In this document: one piece after another, positions 18,064 to 26,447 of the stretch
How the letters are laid out: each line of letters begins with the position of its first letter
How positions within the stretch are numbered: position 1 is the stretch's first letter
Made by a program: the position numbers and the translations under genes
Assembly (NCBI RefSeq): GCF_012726235.1
Contig: NZ_JAASAH010000001.1
Coordinates: forward strand, 496,001-560,000
Source of the DNA: Streptomyces sp. HNM0574
GTDB taxonomy: Bacteria > Actinomycetota > Actinomycetes > Streptomycetales > Streptomycetaceae
Length of the DNA: 64,000 nucleotides
Direction of reading: 5' to 3'
Notes under the pieces: generated by a model
What the model saw: only the letters and a program-made list of their open reading frames with translations
The model's database searches: none
What the model was told of the DNA's origin: nothing

Positions 18064-18907
18064 CGGCCTCGCCGGAGACCGTGAGGCGCTGCGCCCCCGC
18101 GTAGACGTTCATGGAGCGGCCGCGGAGGAAGCCCACCAGGGTCAGGCCCGACTCCGCCGCGAGGTCCACCGCCAGCGAGGAGGGCGCCGAGACCGCGGCC
18201 AGGACCGGAATGCCCGCCATCACCGCCTTCTGCGCCAGCTCGAACGAGGCGCGCCCGGACACCACCAGCACCGCGTCCCGCAGCGGCAGCCGGCCGTCCC
18301 GCAGCGCCTGCCCGACGAGCTTGTCCACCGCGTTGTGCCGCCCGACGTCCTCCTTCACGTCCAGCAGCTCCCCCTCGGCGGTGAACAGCGCCGCCGCGTG
18401 CAGCCCGCCCGTCCGCTCGAACACCCGCTGCGCGGCGCGCAGCCGGTCCGGGAGGACGGCCAGCGTGGCCGGGTCGAGCCGGGGCAGCGGCGAGGGCTCC
18501 TCGGGCAGTGGCCAGCGGGTGGTGGTGCGTACCGCGTCCAGGCTGGCCTTTCCGCACAGGCCGCAGGAGGAGGTGGTGTAGACGTTCCGCTCCAGCCCGG
18601 CCTCCGGCAGCGGGACGCCGGGGGCGAGGCGGACGTCGACGATGTTGTACGTGTTCGCGCCGCCGTCCTCGGCGCCCGCGCAGTACACGATGCGGGACAG
18701 CTCCTCCGCGTCCCCCAGCACGCCCTCGCTGACCAGGAACCCGGCCGCGAGCGCGAAGTCGTCGCCCGGGGTCCGCATCGTCACGGCGAGCTGCCGTCCG
18801 TCGACGCGGATCTCCATCGGCTCCTCGGCGACGAGGGTGTCCGGGCGCGTGCTCACCGCACCGTCCCGAATGCGCAGTACGCGGCGCCGCTCCGTGACCC
18901 GTCCCAT
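18056..18907 (-). CDS. fdhD: Formate dehydrogenase accessory sulfurtransferase FdhD
   Basis: A 283-residue protein with the conserved SSCGLCG motif (Cys115 and Cys118) and the surrounding FdhD signature: [57 protein letters not shown]. FdhD passes sulfur from a desulfurase to the bis-MGD molybdenum cofactor of formate dehydrogenase-type enzymes. ATG 18907 has GGGAGGA upstream. The dehydrogenase it serves is not in this window. Confidence 0.93.
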   Translation of the reverse strand: MGRVTERRRVLRIRDGAVSTRPDTLVAEEPMEIRVDGRQLAVTMRTPGDDFALAAGFLVSEGVLGDAEELSRIVYCAGAEDGGANTYNIVDVRLAPGVPLPEAGLERNVYTTSSCGLCGKASLDAVRTTTRWPLPEEPSPLPRLDPATLAVLPDRLRAAQRVFERTGGLHAAALFTAEGELLDVKEDVGRHNAVDKLVGQALRDGRLPLRDAVLVVSGRASFELAQKAVMAGIPVLAAVSAPSSLAVDLAAESGLTLVGFLRGRSMNVYAGAQRLTVSGEAVT

Positions 18908-19047
18908 GGCCCGTCCTCCCGAGTCCTGCGTCCTGAAGAGCCGCCCATTCTCCCGCACCGGGCGCGATCCCGGCCCGCGCGCCCCCGCCTCCGCGTACGC
19001 TGCCGACAGAACCGGACGAACCCGCGCCCGAAGCGACCGGAGGCGAA

Positions 19048-19536
19048 GTGACCGCAGCCGAACGGCCCGTGGCCGTCTTTGACCTGGACGGCACGCTGTC
19101 CGACGCGCGGCACCGGCTGCCGTATCTGGAGACCCGGCCGCGGAACTGGAAGGCGTTCTTCCGCGCGGCCCCCGACGACCCCCCGCTGCCCACGGGCGTC
19201 CGCCTCGCGCTGCGCTGGGCGGAGACCAGCGACCTGGTGTACGTCACCGGCCGCCCCGAGAGCTGCCGCCGCGACACCGAGCGCTGGCTGGCCGGAGCGG
19301 GCCTCCCCGAGGGCGAGGTGCGGATGCGCCCCGCGCGGGACTTCCGCCCCGCCCAAGTCACCAAGCTGGAGCTGCTGCGCGCCCTGGCCGCCGAACGCAC
19401 CGTCGCGGTGGCCGTCGACGACGACGAGCGGGTGTGCGCGGCCTACGAGCAGGCCGGGTTCGAGGTCGTCCGCGCGGACTGGATGCCCGGCGCGGAAACC
19501 CTCGACACGGCGCAGGAGACGGAGGGCCGCACATGA
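19048..19536 (+). CDS. HAD-like phosphatase
   Basis: A 162-residue HAD-fold protein with [13 protein letters not shown] (nucleophile Asp12, acid/base Asp14), YVTGRPE as motif II and [18 protein letters not shown] as the late acidic motif. The layout resembles the 3' phosphatase domain of polynucleotide kinases and stand-alone relatives. GTG 19048 follows GGAGG. It overlaps the next HAD gene by 4 nt (ATGA), so the two are coupled. Confidence 0.8.
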   Translation: MTAAERPVAVFDLDGTLSDARHRLPYLETRPRNWKAFFRAAPDDPPLPTGVRLALRWAETSDLVYVTGRPESCRRDTERWLAGAGLPEGEVRMRPARDFRPAQVTKLELLRALAAERTVAVAVDDDERVCAAYEQAGFEVVRADWMPGAETLDTAQETEGRT

Positions 19537-20267
19537 CGGCCGGGACCGCACCGGTCATGGGCCCCGAGGGGCCGATACGGCCGGCCGTGGACGGGGCCGG
19601 GCCGCGCCCGCTGCGCGCCGTGCTCTTCGACTTCTCCGGCACGCTCTTCCAGGTCGCCTCGTACGCGGACCGGATCAGGGCCGCGTCCCAAGTTCCCGTC
19701 CCCGACGAGGAGTTGGAGGCGCTGCTCGACGGCCTGGAGGCCGGGCTCGACGACCCGGACGTCGCCGCCGCGCAGCACGCGCGCGACGTCTCCGCCGAGG
19801 CGCACCGGCACGCGTTCCTCACCTGGTACGCCTCGGTCCCCGCGCTCGCCCCGTTCGCCGGGGCGCTCTACGAGCAGCTGCGCACCCCCGCGCACTGGCT
19901 CCCGTACGCGGACGCGCGCCCTGTGCTGGAGGAACTCGCGGCGCGGGGCGTGCCGATGGGCGTGGTCAGCGACGTCGGCTGGGACCTGCGGCCCACGTTC
20001 GCCGCGCACGGCCTCGACGGGTTCTTCACCGCCTGGGTGCACTCCTGCGACCACGCCACCGAGAAGCCGGACCCGTACCTGTTCCGGCACGCCTGCGGCC
20101 TCCTCGGCGTCGGCCCCGAGGAGACGCTGATGGTCGGCGACAACCCGGCGAAGGACGGCGGCGCCGTCGGCGCGGGCCTGCGGGCCTACGTGCTTCCCGT
20201 CGCGGCCGGGGGCACGGCTCCCGGTTCGCGCCGCGGCCTCGACGCCGTCCCGCGCCTGCTCGGCTGA
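19533..20267 (+). CDS. HAD-family hydrolase with altered DxD motif
   Basis: A 244-residue HAD hydrolase with a helical cap: VLFDFSGTL (residues 31-37), GVVSDVGWDLR as motif II, KPDPYLF for the motif III lysine and MVGDNPAKDGGAVGAGLRAYVLP as motif IV. The second aspartate of DxDxT is a serine (Asp33-Phe-Ser35), so the usual general acid/base is missing, as in HAD subfamilies that are not classic phosphatases. Translational coupling to the preceding HAD gene suggests a shared pathway, unknown. Confidence 0.8.
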   Translation: MTAGTAPVMGPEGPIRPAVDGAGPRPLRAVLFDFSGTLFQVASYADRIRAASQVPVPDEELEALLDGLEAGLDDPDVAAAQHARDVSAEAHRHAFLTWYASVPALAPFAGALYEQLRTPAHWLPYADARPVLEELAARGVPMGVVSDVGWDLRPTFAAHGLDGFFTAWVHSCDHATEKPDPYLFRHACGLLGVGPEETLMVGDNPAKDGGAVGAGLRAYVLPVAAGGTAPGSRRGLDAVPRLLG

Positions 20268-20280
20268 ACCGGCGCGGCCG

Positions 20281-21177
20281 TCAGGGCAGTTCGCCGTAGG
20301 TGTGGGCGAGGTGGCGGGTGAGCTCGGCCGCCGCGGTCAGCGTGCGGCCGTACGCGGCGGCCGCGACCTCGGCCGTGACGGTCCTGGTGTGCCAGCCGAG
20401 CGCGGCGAGCCTGCGGTCGGACGGCGCGCGGAGGTCGCCGTGCACCATCGCGCCGAGCTCGGCGCCGAGGATGCCGCCGCTGTGCCGCATCAGCTCGCTG
20501 CGGGTCAACTCCGCGACGCGGCCGACCTGTTCGACCGCGATCCGGCTGCCCGGCGCCGACAGCGCGCCGATCCGCGCGAACAGCCGCTCCTCCGCCTCCC
20601 CGGGCAGACAGGGCAGCAGCCCCTCGGCGACCCACACCGTGGGCCGGTCCCGCTCGAAACCGGCCGCCTCCAGCGCGTCGGCCCAGTCCTCGCGCAGGCC
20701 GGCCCGTACGGGACGGTGCGTGCAGCCGGGCCGCGCGCCGCGCTCCGCGAGGGTGCGCAGCTTGAAGTCGAGCACGGCGGGACGGTCCAGCTCGAAGCAG
20801 ACGGTGCCCGAGGGCCACCGCAGCCGGAACGGCCGCGCGTCCAGCCCCGGGGCGAGCAGCACCACCTGGGTGATCCCGTGCCCGACCGCCTCCCGCAGAT
20901 GGTCGTCGAAGGCGCGGGTGCGCACCCCCACGTACTCGGTGACCATCGCCCACAGCGCCTCCGTCGCCATCTCCGGCGTCAGCTCGGCGAGCGAGACCGG
21001 CATCGGTACGGGCGGCCTGGCGGCGGTGACGAAGTGCGCCGCGTACGGGTCGGAGACGAGCGGGTCGGCGCGGGTGGCTTCCATCGCGCGGCCCGCCGCC
21101 ACGGCCAGAGCCGTCATGCCCACCCCGGAGACGATGTCCCCGCGCTCGCCGCCGCCCACCTGGTTCGCGTCACTCAC
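20281..21177 (-). CDS. SAM-dependent methyltransferase (leucine carboxyl methyltransferase-like family)
   Basis: A 298-residue protein of the class I family typified by RTRAFDDHL, VVLLAPGLDARPFRL (SAM-binding glycine loop), VCFELDRPAVLDFK and VWVAEGLLPCL. These O-methyltransferases are abundant in actinomycetes, often in secondary metabolism. GTG 21177 follows GGAGG closely. Two further members of the same family lie at 56134 and 63719 in this window. Substrate unknown. Confidence 0.85.
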   Translation of the reverse strand: MSDANQVGGGERGDIVSGVGMTALAVAAGRAMEATRADPLVSDPYAAHFVTAARPPVPMPVSLAELTPEMATEALWAMVTEYVGVRTRAFDDHLREAVGHGITQVVLLAPGLDARPFRLRWPSGTVCFELDRPAVLDFKLRTLAERGARPGCTHRPVRAGLREDWADALEAAGFERDRPTVWVAEGLLPCLPGEAEERLFARIGALSAPGSRIAVEQVGRVAELTRSELMRHSGGILGAELGAMVHGDLRAPSDRRLAALGWHTRTVTAEVAAAAYGRTLTAAAELTRHLAHTYGELP

Positions 21178-21316
21178 GTGCACCTCCGTACCGGCATCCG
21201 CTGGGTGGCACGCCCCTCGGGCCTGCCGCACGCGGATGCTATCCGCGAGGAGTCAAGGGGAGGTCAAAGCACGTGCAAGGGCGGGGAGTTGAGGCTTCTC
21301 CTGCCCGTGCGGACGC

Positions 21317-21500
21317 TCAGTCGCGCAGGGCGTCCAGGCCGTGCAGGACGACGGACAGGCCGCGGGTGAACTCCTCGTCGGCGGCGACGTCGCGGGCGTC
21401 CCCGGCGGTCGCGGACAGCAGCGGGTACTGCTCCGGGGGCAGTCCGGCGAGGGCGGCGGTGTCCCGGGCCGGCCGAGGTGCTCCCGCCGGCTCATGAACG
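21317..21500 (-). pseudogene. Remnant of a TetR regulator C-terminal domain
   Basis: In one reverse frame this stretch reads RDTAALAGLPPEQYPLLSA, then DEEFTRGLSVVLHGLDALRD and a stop at 21317, a typical TetR C-terminal ending. No start codon or helix-turn-helix precedes it, and the next gene begins 30 nt further on, so it is a 5'-truncated fragment of roughly 60 codons. Confidence 0.55.
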
Positions 21501-21530
21501 GGCCGCCGGCGCGGGGGAGTGACCGCCGGG

Positions 21531-22709
21531 TCAGCCCCGGGGTGCTCCCCTCGGCAGGAGCGCGACGACCTCCCAGCCGCCCTCGGGCATCGGGCCCGCC
21601 CGCAGCGTCCCGCCGACCGCCGCGGCCCGCTCCGCCATCCCCACCAGGCCGAACCCGCCCGCCGGATGCTCCTCCCCGCCCCGGTCGCCCGGGGAGCGCC
21701 CGTCGTCCGTGATGCGCAGCTCCACCTCCGTGCGCCGCGCCCGCAGCCGGACGCGCACGCTCGTCGCCCCGTGCGCGTGCTTGCGGACGTTCGTCAGCGA
21801 CTCCCGTACGAGCCGGTACACGCTGGCGGCCGTGTCCGGCGGCAGCTCCGCCTCCAGCCCCGGGTCGACGTCCAGCACCACCGGCGGCCCGGTACGCGAG
21901 AAGCCCGCGGCCAGCTCGCTCACCTCGGAGAGCCCGGCCACCGGCGCCGTCGCCGGACCCTCCGCGTCCCGCCCCTCGCCGCCGTCCCGCATCAGGGACA
22001 CCAGGCGGCGCATCGCAGCCAGCGCCTCGTCCGCCTCGGCCTCCACCCGCTCCAGGGTGCGCCGCGCGACCTCCGGGTCCGGCGAGGCGAACCGCGCCGC
22101 CCGCGTCTGCACCACGATCCCCGTGACGTGATGGGCCACCACGTCGTGCAGCTCCCGCGCCAACTCCCGGCGCTCGAAGGCCCGTACGGCCGCCACGTCC
22201 CGCACCCGCTGGTCCGCCTGGACCCGCAGCAGCAGCGAGTACACCGTCACCACTCCGGCCAGCACGGAGAACAGCAGCGTCACATGGCCCGGGTTCACGT
22301 CCCGCGCGGGTGCCGCCACGCAGCCGAGCGCCAGCGGCGGTGCGAGCAGCATGGCCCGCCGCCGCGGCTCGTGCCGCAGCACCGACGTCAGCAGCACCAG
22401 CAGCGCGACGGCCTCGCCCATGCCCCAGGCGACGAGCGGACGCTGCCCGATCATCAGCGCGAGCGAGGCCGTCCACGACACCACCGCGGCGGCCCCGGCC
22501 CGCACCCGCAGCGGCACCCGCGCCTGCGGCACCGCGCACACGCAGACCAGGACCCCGGAGACCCACACCGCCGCGTGCGGAAAGGTCGGCTGCCGGGCCA
22601 GCACCACCCCCTCGAAGCTCACCAGGAACAGCAGCACCCCCGCCAGCGCCACCTTGCCCGCCGTCACCCACCGCGGATGCGCCGCGGCCCACCGCGCCAC
22701 CGGGCTCAC
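21531..22709 (-). CDS. NarL-type sensor histidine kinase
   Basis: A 392-residue membrane kinase. About five N-terminal hydrophobic segments are followed by the HisKA_3 dimerisation motif ERRELARELHDVVAHHVTGIVVQ, whose His is the phosphoacceptor. A GHKL ATPase domain follows (RLVRESLTNVRKHA, then ITDDG and GFGLVGMAERAAAVGG). It starts with GTG 22709, 7 nt after the stop of the response regulator gene, so the pair is one operon with the regulator first. There is no extracytoplasmic sensor domain, so it likely senses a signal through its membrane part. Confidence 0.92.
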   Translation of the reverse strand: MSPVARWAAAHPRWVTAGKVALAGVLLFLVSFEGVVLARQPTFPHAAVWVSGVLVCVCAVPQARVPLRVRAGAAAVVSWTASLALMIGQRPLVAWGMGEAVALLVLLTSVLRHEPRRRAMLLAPPLALGCVAAPARDVNPGHVTLLFSVLAGVVTVYSLLLRVQADQRVRDVAAVRAFERRELARELHDVVAHHVTGIVVQTRAARFASPDPEVARRTLERVEAEADEALAAMRRLVSLMRDGGEGRDAEGPATAPVAGLSEVSELAAGFSRTGPPVVLDVDPGLEAELPPDTAASVYRLVRESLTNVRKHAHGATSVRVRLRARRTEVELRITDDGRSPGDRGGEEHPAGGFGLVGMAERAAAVGGTLRAGPMPEGGWEVVALLPRGAPRG

Positions 22710-22716
22710 GCGGCGC

Positions 22717-23406
22717 TCACGCCCGCACCAGCCCGGTCTCCCAGGCCCAGGCGGCGATCTCGACCCGGTTCCGCGCCTCCAACTTGCCCTGCACGTTCGC
22801 CAGATGGGCTTTCACCGTGGACAGCGCGAGGAACAGCTCGGCGGCGATCTCCGCGTTCGTCCGCCCCCTGGCCACCAGCCGGACGATCTCCTGCTCACGC
22901 TCGGTGAGCGGCTTGTCCGGTGCCCTGCTCCCGGACGGGTCCCCGGCGCCGGCCGCCATGTCCCGCAGCAGCCGCACGGTGATCGCGGGCGAGATCAGCG
23001 AGTCCCCGGCGGCCGCCGCCTGGACGGCCTCGACCAGCAGCTCCGGACTCGCGTCCTTCAGCAGAAAGCCGCTGGCCCCGTGGTGCAGCGCGGTGTGCAC
23101 GTACGCGTCGTGATCGAAGGTCGTGACGATCACGATCCGGGGGCGGTACGGCTCGTCCGCGGTGCTCCCGGGCCCGGACGCGGCGTCCGGCCCGCACAGG
23201 CGCCGGGTGACCTCCAGCCCGTCCAGCCCCGGCATCCGGATGTCCAGCAGCAGCACGTCGGGCCGCAGCCGGGCGACGGCCTCCAGCGCGGCCTCCCCGT
23301 CGACGACGTCCGCGAGCACGTCGATGCCGGGCCGGCTCTCCAGGATCATCCGGAACCCGATCCGGACCATCTCCTGGTCGTCCGCGATGACCACACTGAT
23401 CGCCAT
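22717..23406 (-). CDS. LuxR/NarL-family response regulator
   Basis: A 229-residue regulator with a receiver domain (ADDQ near residue 10, phosphoacceptor Asp55 in LLLDIRMPG, Lys in FLLKDASPE) and a C-terminal LuxR helix-turn-helix (LTEREQEIVRLVARGRTNAEIAAELFLALSTVKAHLANVQGKL). It is the cognate partner of the adjoining histidine kinase, which follows it in the same operon. GAGGGAG precedes ATG 23406. Target genes are not indicated. Confidence 0.93.
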   Translation of the reverse strand: MAISVVIADDQEMVRIGFRMILESRPGIDVLADVVDGEAALEAVARLRPDVLLLDIRMPGLDGLEVTRRLCGPDAASGPGSTADEPYRPRIVIVTTFDHDAYVHTALHHGASGFLLKDASPELLVEAVQAAAAGDSLISPAITVRLLRDMAAGAGDPSGSRAPDKPLTEREQEIVRLVARGRTNAEIAAELFLALSTVKAHLANVQGKLEARNRVEIAAWAWETGLVRA

Positions 23407-23644
23407 ACGCTCCCTCGGGTGATTCCGACCGGAATGTCAGCGTATCTCCGCGGCAACCACCCCCACGGCACCGTCGCCCCACCGCCGGCCCGACGAGGAA
23501 TCGAGAAAAGATCCGCACGAGCAACCGTGCCAATTCACCGTGAACCCGACATCAAGGCGGTAATCGCAGGTGAAGACCACTCCGAAACCTTGCTATTGTT
23601 TTCCACGTCGCCGCGGCCGAGAGGCCACGAACGACAGACACCTT

Positions 23645-23729
23645 GTCCGGGTGGCGGAATGGCAGACGCGCTAGCTTGAGGTGCTAGTGCCCTTTATCGG
23701 GCGTGGGGGTTCAAGTCCCCCCTCGGACA
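23645..23729 (+). tRNA. tRNA-Leu(GAG)
   Basis: A complete type II tRNA folds by eye: acceptor stem GTCCGGG/CTCGGAC, anticodon stem CTAGC/GCTAG around loop TTGAGGT with anticodon GAG at 23678-23680, a long variable arm (TGCCCTTTATCGGGCG) and T arm GGGGG-TTCAAGT-CCCCC. CCA is not encoded. Its last 18 bases are part of the 19-bp repeat that bounds the downstream island, so this gene is the integration target. Confidence 0.95.
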
Positions 23730-23730
23730 C
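23712..23730 (+). repeat. Left attachment-site repeat (attL-like)
   Basis: CAAGTCCCCCCTCGGACAC at the 3' end of tRNA-Leu is repeated exactly, in the same orientation, at 46876-46894. Identity stops immediately on the outer side. A tRNA 3' end flanking foreign DNA is the classic footprint of site-specific integration. Confidence 0.85.
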
Positions 23731-23747
23731 GTGCTGGTAGCCCACGG

Positions 23748-24526
23748 CTATCGCGAGAGTGCTGGTCGAGATGGATCTCGGCCAGCACTTTTTGTTGTGC
23801 GGGCTCGCAGTTCGGCTTCTGCTTGGTTCCGGCGGGCCTTGGTCTCGGCGATCCACTGGGTGACCAGTGTGGGATCGGCTCCTGCTTCGAGCGCGGCTCG
23901 GTGGGTGGCCAGCTGGCGTCGCACTCGGCGATGAGGGCACGGGCGGCTGTCTCGGAGGCCTCGGTGGGGGAGTGGTCCGGTTCCTCGGCGGCGGCTGATG
24001 CCATCTGATCGATGGTTTCGTCGATCCGGTGCGGCAGAAACACCTTGGCCAGCCAGTCGTCCAGGGGCTTGAGCAGCCACACTTCGCGTACGTAGACGTT
24101 GCGGGGGTGCTGGACGCGGTTGGCGAGCGCGTATTGGTCGGGGAAGCGGCAGCGGTAGTAGGCCTCGTCGTGCGCCCAGTTGCCCTGCATCTTGCGTCCG
24201 CACGGTCCGCATTCGACGGCCCCGCGCAGGGCGTAGACGTTGCGGGTGCGCCGCACGCCGTGGGCCGGGCTGCTGCGGGAGCGGGACTGGAAGATGTCCT
24301 GGGCGCGGGCGAAGGTCTCGTCGTCGACGAGAGGCGTGTGGACGATCTCCTTGGAGACGATCCACTTGTGCTGGCTGTTCCAGCGCAGTTTCGTGGTGTA
24401 GCCAAGCGACACGTCATGGATGTCCAGCAGGGACTCGTGTTTGTGCTGACGGTTCCAGACCTGTCGGCCGGTGTAGCGGGGGTTGCCGAGGATCGCGTGT
24501 ACGGCAGTCTTGGCCCAGGCCCGGGT
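23748..24526 (-). pseudogene. Serine recombinase remnant (recombinase and zinc beta-ribbon region)
   Basis: The reading frame enters at AWAKTAVHAILGNPRYTGRQVWNRQ, the end of the recombinase domain of large serine recombinases, and continues through the zinc-ribbon segment VECGPCGRKMQGNWAHDEAYYRC. The N-terminal resolvase domain with the catalytic serine is absent. A one-base loss near 23911-23917 shifts the frame: before it reads ALIAECDA, and the expected continuation LATHRAALEAGADPTLVTQWIAETKA is found in another frame ending at 23748. The gene is therefore truncated and frameshifted. It lies at the left end of the island and presumably once mobilised it. Confidence 0.8.
23758..23793 (+). 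terminator. Rho-independent terminator after tRNA-Leu
   Basis: Stem AGTGCTGG...CCAGCACT with inner CGAGA/TCTCG, loop TGGA, followed by TTTTT. It lies inside the island, 28 nt past the tRNA, so the island supplies a new terminator for the tRNA it interrupted. Confidence 0.8.
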
Positions 24527-24988
24527 GGCGCGCAGCAACCGCACTCCCGCATCCGGCTCCCCACGACAACCCCCGCCCGCGCCCAGCACGGCCAACTCCG
24601 CGGCCACGGCGGTCAGTACTTCCTGTTCCAGCTTGGCGTGCTCGACCTCCGCGAGTCGCGGCAGCCGCGCCAGCGCCCGCCGCAGCGCCGGCACGATCAG
24701 CCCCACCGCGACGGTGTCCCACGGCTCGCCCTGCCGCGCATGCCGCACCACCGCCTCGTCCCACGTCCGGACGCGCACCCGCGCATCCGCAGCCGGATGT
24801 GGGAGCCGCGCCTGCACCTGATCCACCGGCAGGCGATCCACAGAGAGCCGAGGCGCGAAGAGCTCAGCCGGCAGCGTCAACGGCCGCGGCCCGGCAGCCA
24901 GCGCGAGGAAGGCAGCATCCGCCTCCTCCAACGGACACACGCCGGGGGCGGAGGAATTGGACGTCGAGGTCGACGAGATAGGACACAT
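24527..24988 (-). CDS. N-terminal part of a protein of unknown function, joined in frame to the recombinase remnant
   Basis: About 154 codons open with ATG 24988 and encode a helical, acidic and arginine-rich protein (ELFAPRLSVDRLPVDQVQARLPHP, WDEAVVRHARQGEPWDTVAVGLIVPALRRALARLPR). I know no named domain. At about residue 154 the frame passes without a stop into the serine recombinase remnant, which suggests a deletion fused two genes. Whether the 425-codon chimera is expressed is unknown; the whole could be non-functional. Confidence 0.45.
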
Positions 24989-25140
24989 GAGCAGCTCCCC
25001 GAAGAGCGATGTACAAGGGCGCCACTCATCCCGCCAACCACCCCTGCCACCACCCCGCCACGCCCCCGCACTGCCTCAGCCACAGGTTCGCCCCAGCCCT
25101 GCCACCACCGCGCAACGCCGCGGCGAATCCCCCGACGACC

Positions 25141-25296
25141 AGCACCTTCGTGCACGAGGTCACCGGCGGAAATTCGCGCAGTTTTCTTCCGGCGTGCCGA
25201 GGCGCGATCAGGCCCAACGCGTCGCCGAGCCATGGCAAATCCGGTTACGACCTGTAGAAACGCGTCTCACACGGCAACAGCGGCTGGAGCGCTCTC
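25141..25296 (+). repeat. Imperfect direct repeat, copy 1
   Basis: About 155 bp recognisable by CACCTTCGTGCACG, GAAATTCGCGCAGTTTTCTTCC and CATGGCAAATCCGGTTACGA. It is repeated with many substitutions 253 bp further on. It lies in the 850-nt gene-free stretch 24989-25838 near the left end of the island, where I see no convincing gene. Confidence 0.6.
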
Positions 25297-25393
25297 AGGG
25301 CGGAGGGCGCGGGCCTGTCCAGCCTTCTGTGCGACTGACGTTGTTACTTGCGGGCCGCCATCCGCGTACAACGGCATGGCGCCCCGCGTCGAT

Positions 25394-25550
25394 CGGTGCC
25401 TTCGCACACGGACGCTCACCCGAGAAATCCGCACAATTCTCCTCCGGGTGAGACAGCGGTCCAAGCCCCCGAGCCCTGTCGCTAATGCATGGCAGATCCG
25501 GCTATGACCTGCACGTATGCATGCCGGGACAGGCACAGCGGCCGGAGCGC
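25394..25550 (+). repeat. Imperfect direct repeat, copy 2
   Basis: Matches copy 1 along its length: TGCCTTCGCACACG, GAAATCCGCACAATTCTCCTCC, CATGGCAGATCCGGCTATGA and ACAGCGGCCGGAGCGC. The pattern of transitions suggests old divergence of a functional or selfish element rather than recent duplication. Confidence 0.6.
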
Positions 25551-25838
25551 AATCGTCGACGGCTCGACCGGGCTGCTCGTGAAGACTGTGACGCCCGGGA
25601 CGTCAGTCGTCGTCGAGCTCCAGCGCGCCGCTCCCTAACGCTTCCCGCGCAGCCGCCGCCATCTTGTGAGCCGCCTCCGCCACTCGCTGCGCCTGGGCCT
25701 CACCGCCCGCACGCGCTGGGTGCAGGACCCCCAAGGCTCGCCCGCACCTCGCGCTCGTCCCCATCTAGTGGAACCCACTTCGTCCGGGACGCCGCAGGGC
25801 GCTGACGGCGACCGGTCGGCGCCGGACGGCCGCACTGC

Positions 25839-26336
25839 TCACTCCGGCCGCTCCAGATCGGTGTCCGCCGCCTCGATGACCCGCCCGAACAGCCAGTGCA
25901 GCCGCAGTGCACGCACCGCACCGAGGCAGATGGCGAACTCGGCAAGCCAGTGCACCCCTCCTCGATCGGAATCCGTGGTGTCGAGGATCATGGCAAGGAG
26001 GCACAGGCCAGATACGGCGAGCGTCGCCCCGAGTACACTCCGCCAGTTCCGGCGGAACTGCGGCCCCTGGACGGGATGCGTGCGCAGCAGCCGCATCCGC
26101 GGTCCTGCCGCGGCGACGTAGTGGGAGACGGCAGCCGTGACGAAACTGCCGACGAGCGCCGCAACGGTTGCGATCGCCGTGTAGATGGTGATGCGCTGCT
26201 CGCGATCGGGCCAGACCAGTACGTCTCCCCGCCCGATCGTCAGCACCACTGCCAGATGGCCTCCGACAAGGGCCAGAGTGCAGCACCAGTCGAGCCATGG
26301 ACGTCCCACCCAATGGAACCACCTATCCCACCCCAT
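25839..26336 (-). CDS. Four-helix membrane protein, island cargo, function unknown
   Basis: A 165-residue protein with hydrophobic segments at about residues 14-34 (LDWCCTLALVGGHLAVVLTI), 50-72 (TIYTAIATVAALVGSFVTAAV), 103-118 (LGATLAVSGLCLLAMI) and 131-147. A basic loop (RMRLLRTHPVQGPQFRRNWR) lies between the second pair. I do not recognise the family. It is inside the island, on the strand opposite to the BREX operon and downstream of another unknown gene that reads the same way. A role in defence is possible by location only. Confidence 0.55.
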   Translation of the reverse strand: MGWDRWFHWVGRPWLDWCCTLALVGGHLAVVLTIGRGDVLVWPDREQRITIYTAIATVAALVGSFVTAAVSHYVAAAGPRMRLLRTHPVQGPQFRRNWRSVLGATLAVSGLCLLAMILDTTDSDRGGVHWLAEFAICLGAVRALRLHWLFGRVIEAADTDLERPE

Positions 26337-26447
26337 CGATCCCCGCCCACTGCTCCGCCGTGCCCTGCATCACCGAAGTTCGCTGGTCAGCAACCCTAGC
26401 CACCACCGCTGACAACCGGGGCTGACGGAGGGTCCCTGTCTGGCTGG

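Noticed and set aside
24989..25838. Excisionase or replication protein genes next to the recombinase remnant
   Set aside because: All frames here are short and Pro/Arg/Thr-rich; no MerR-like excisionase or Rep motif could be read.
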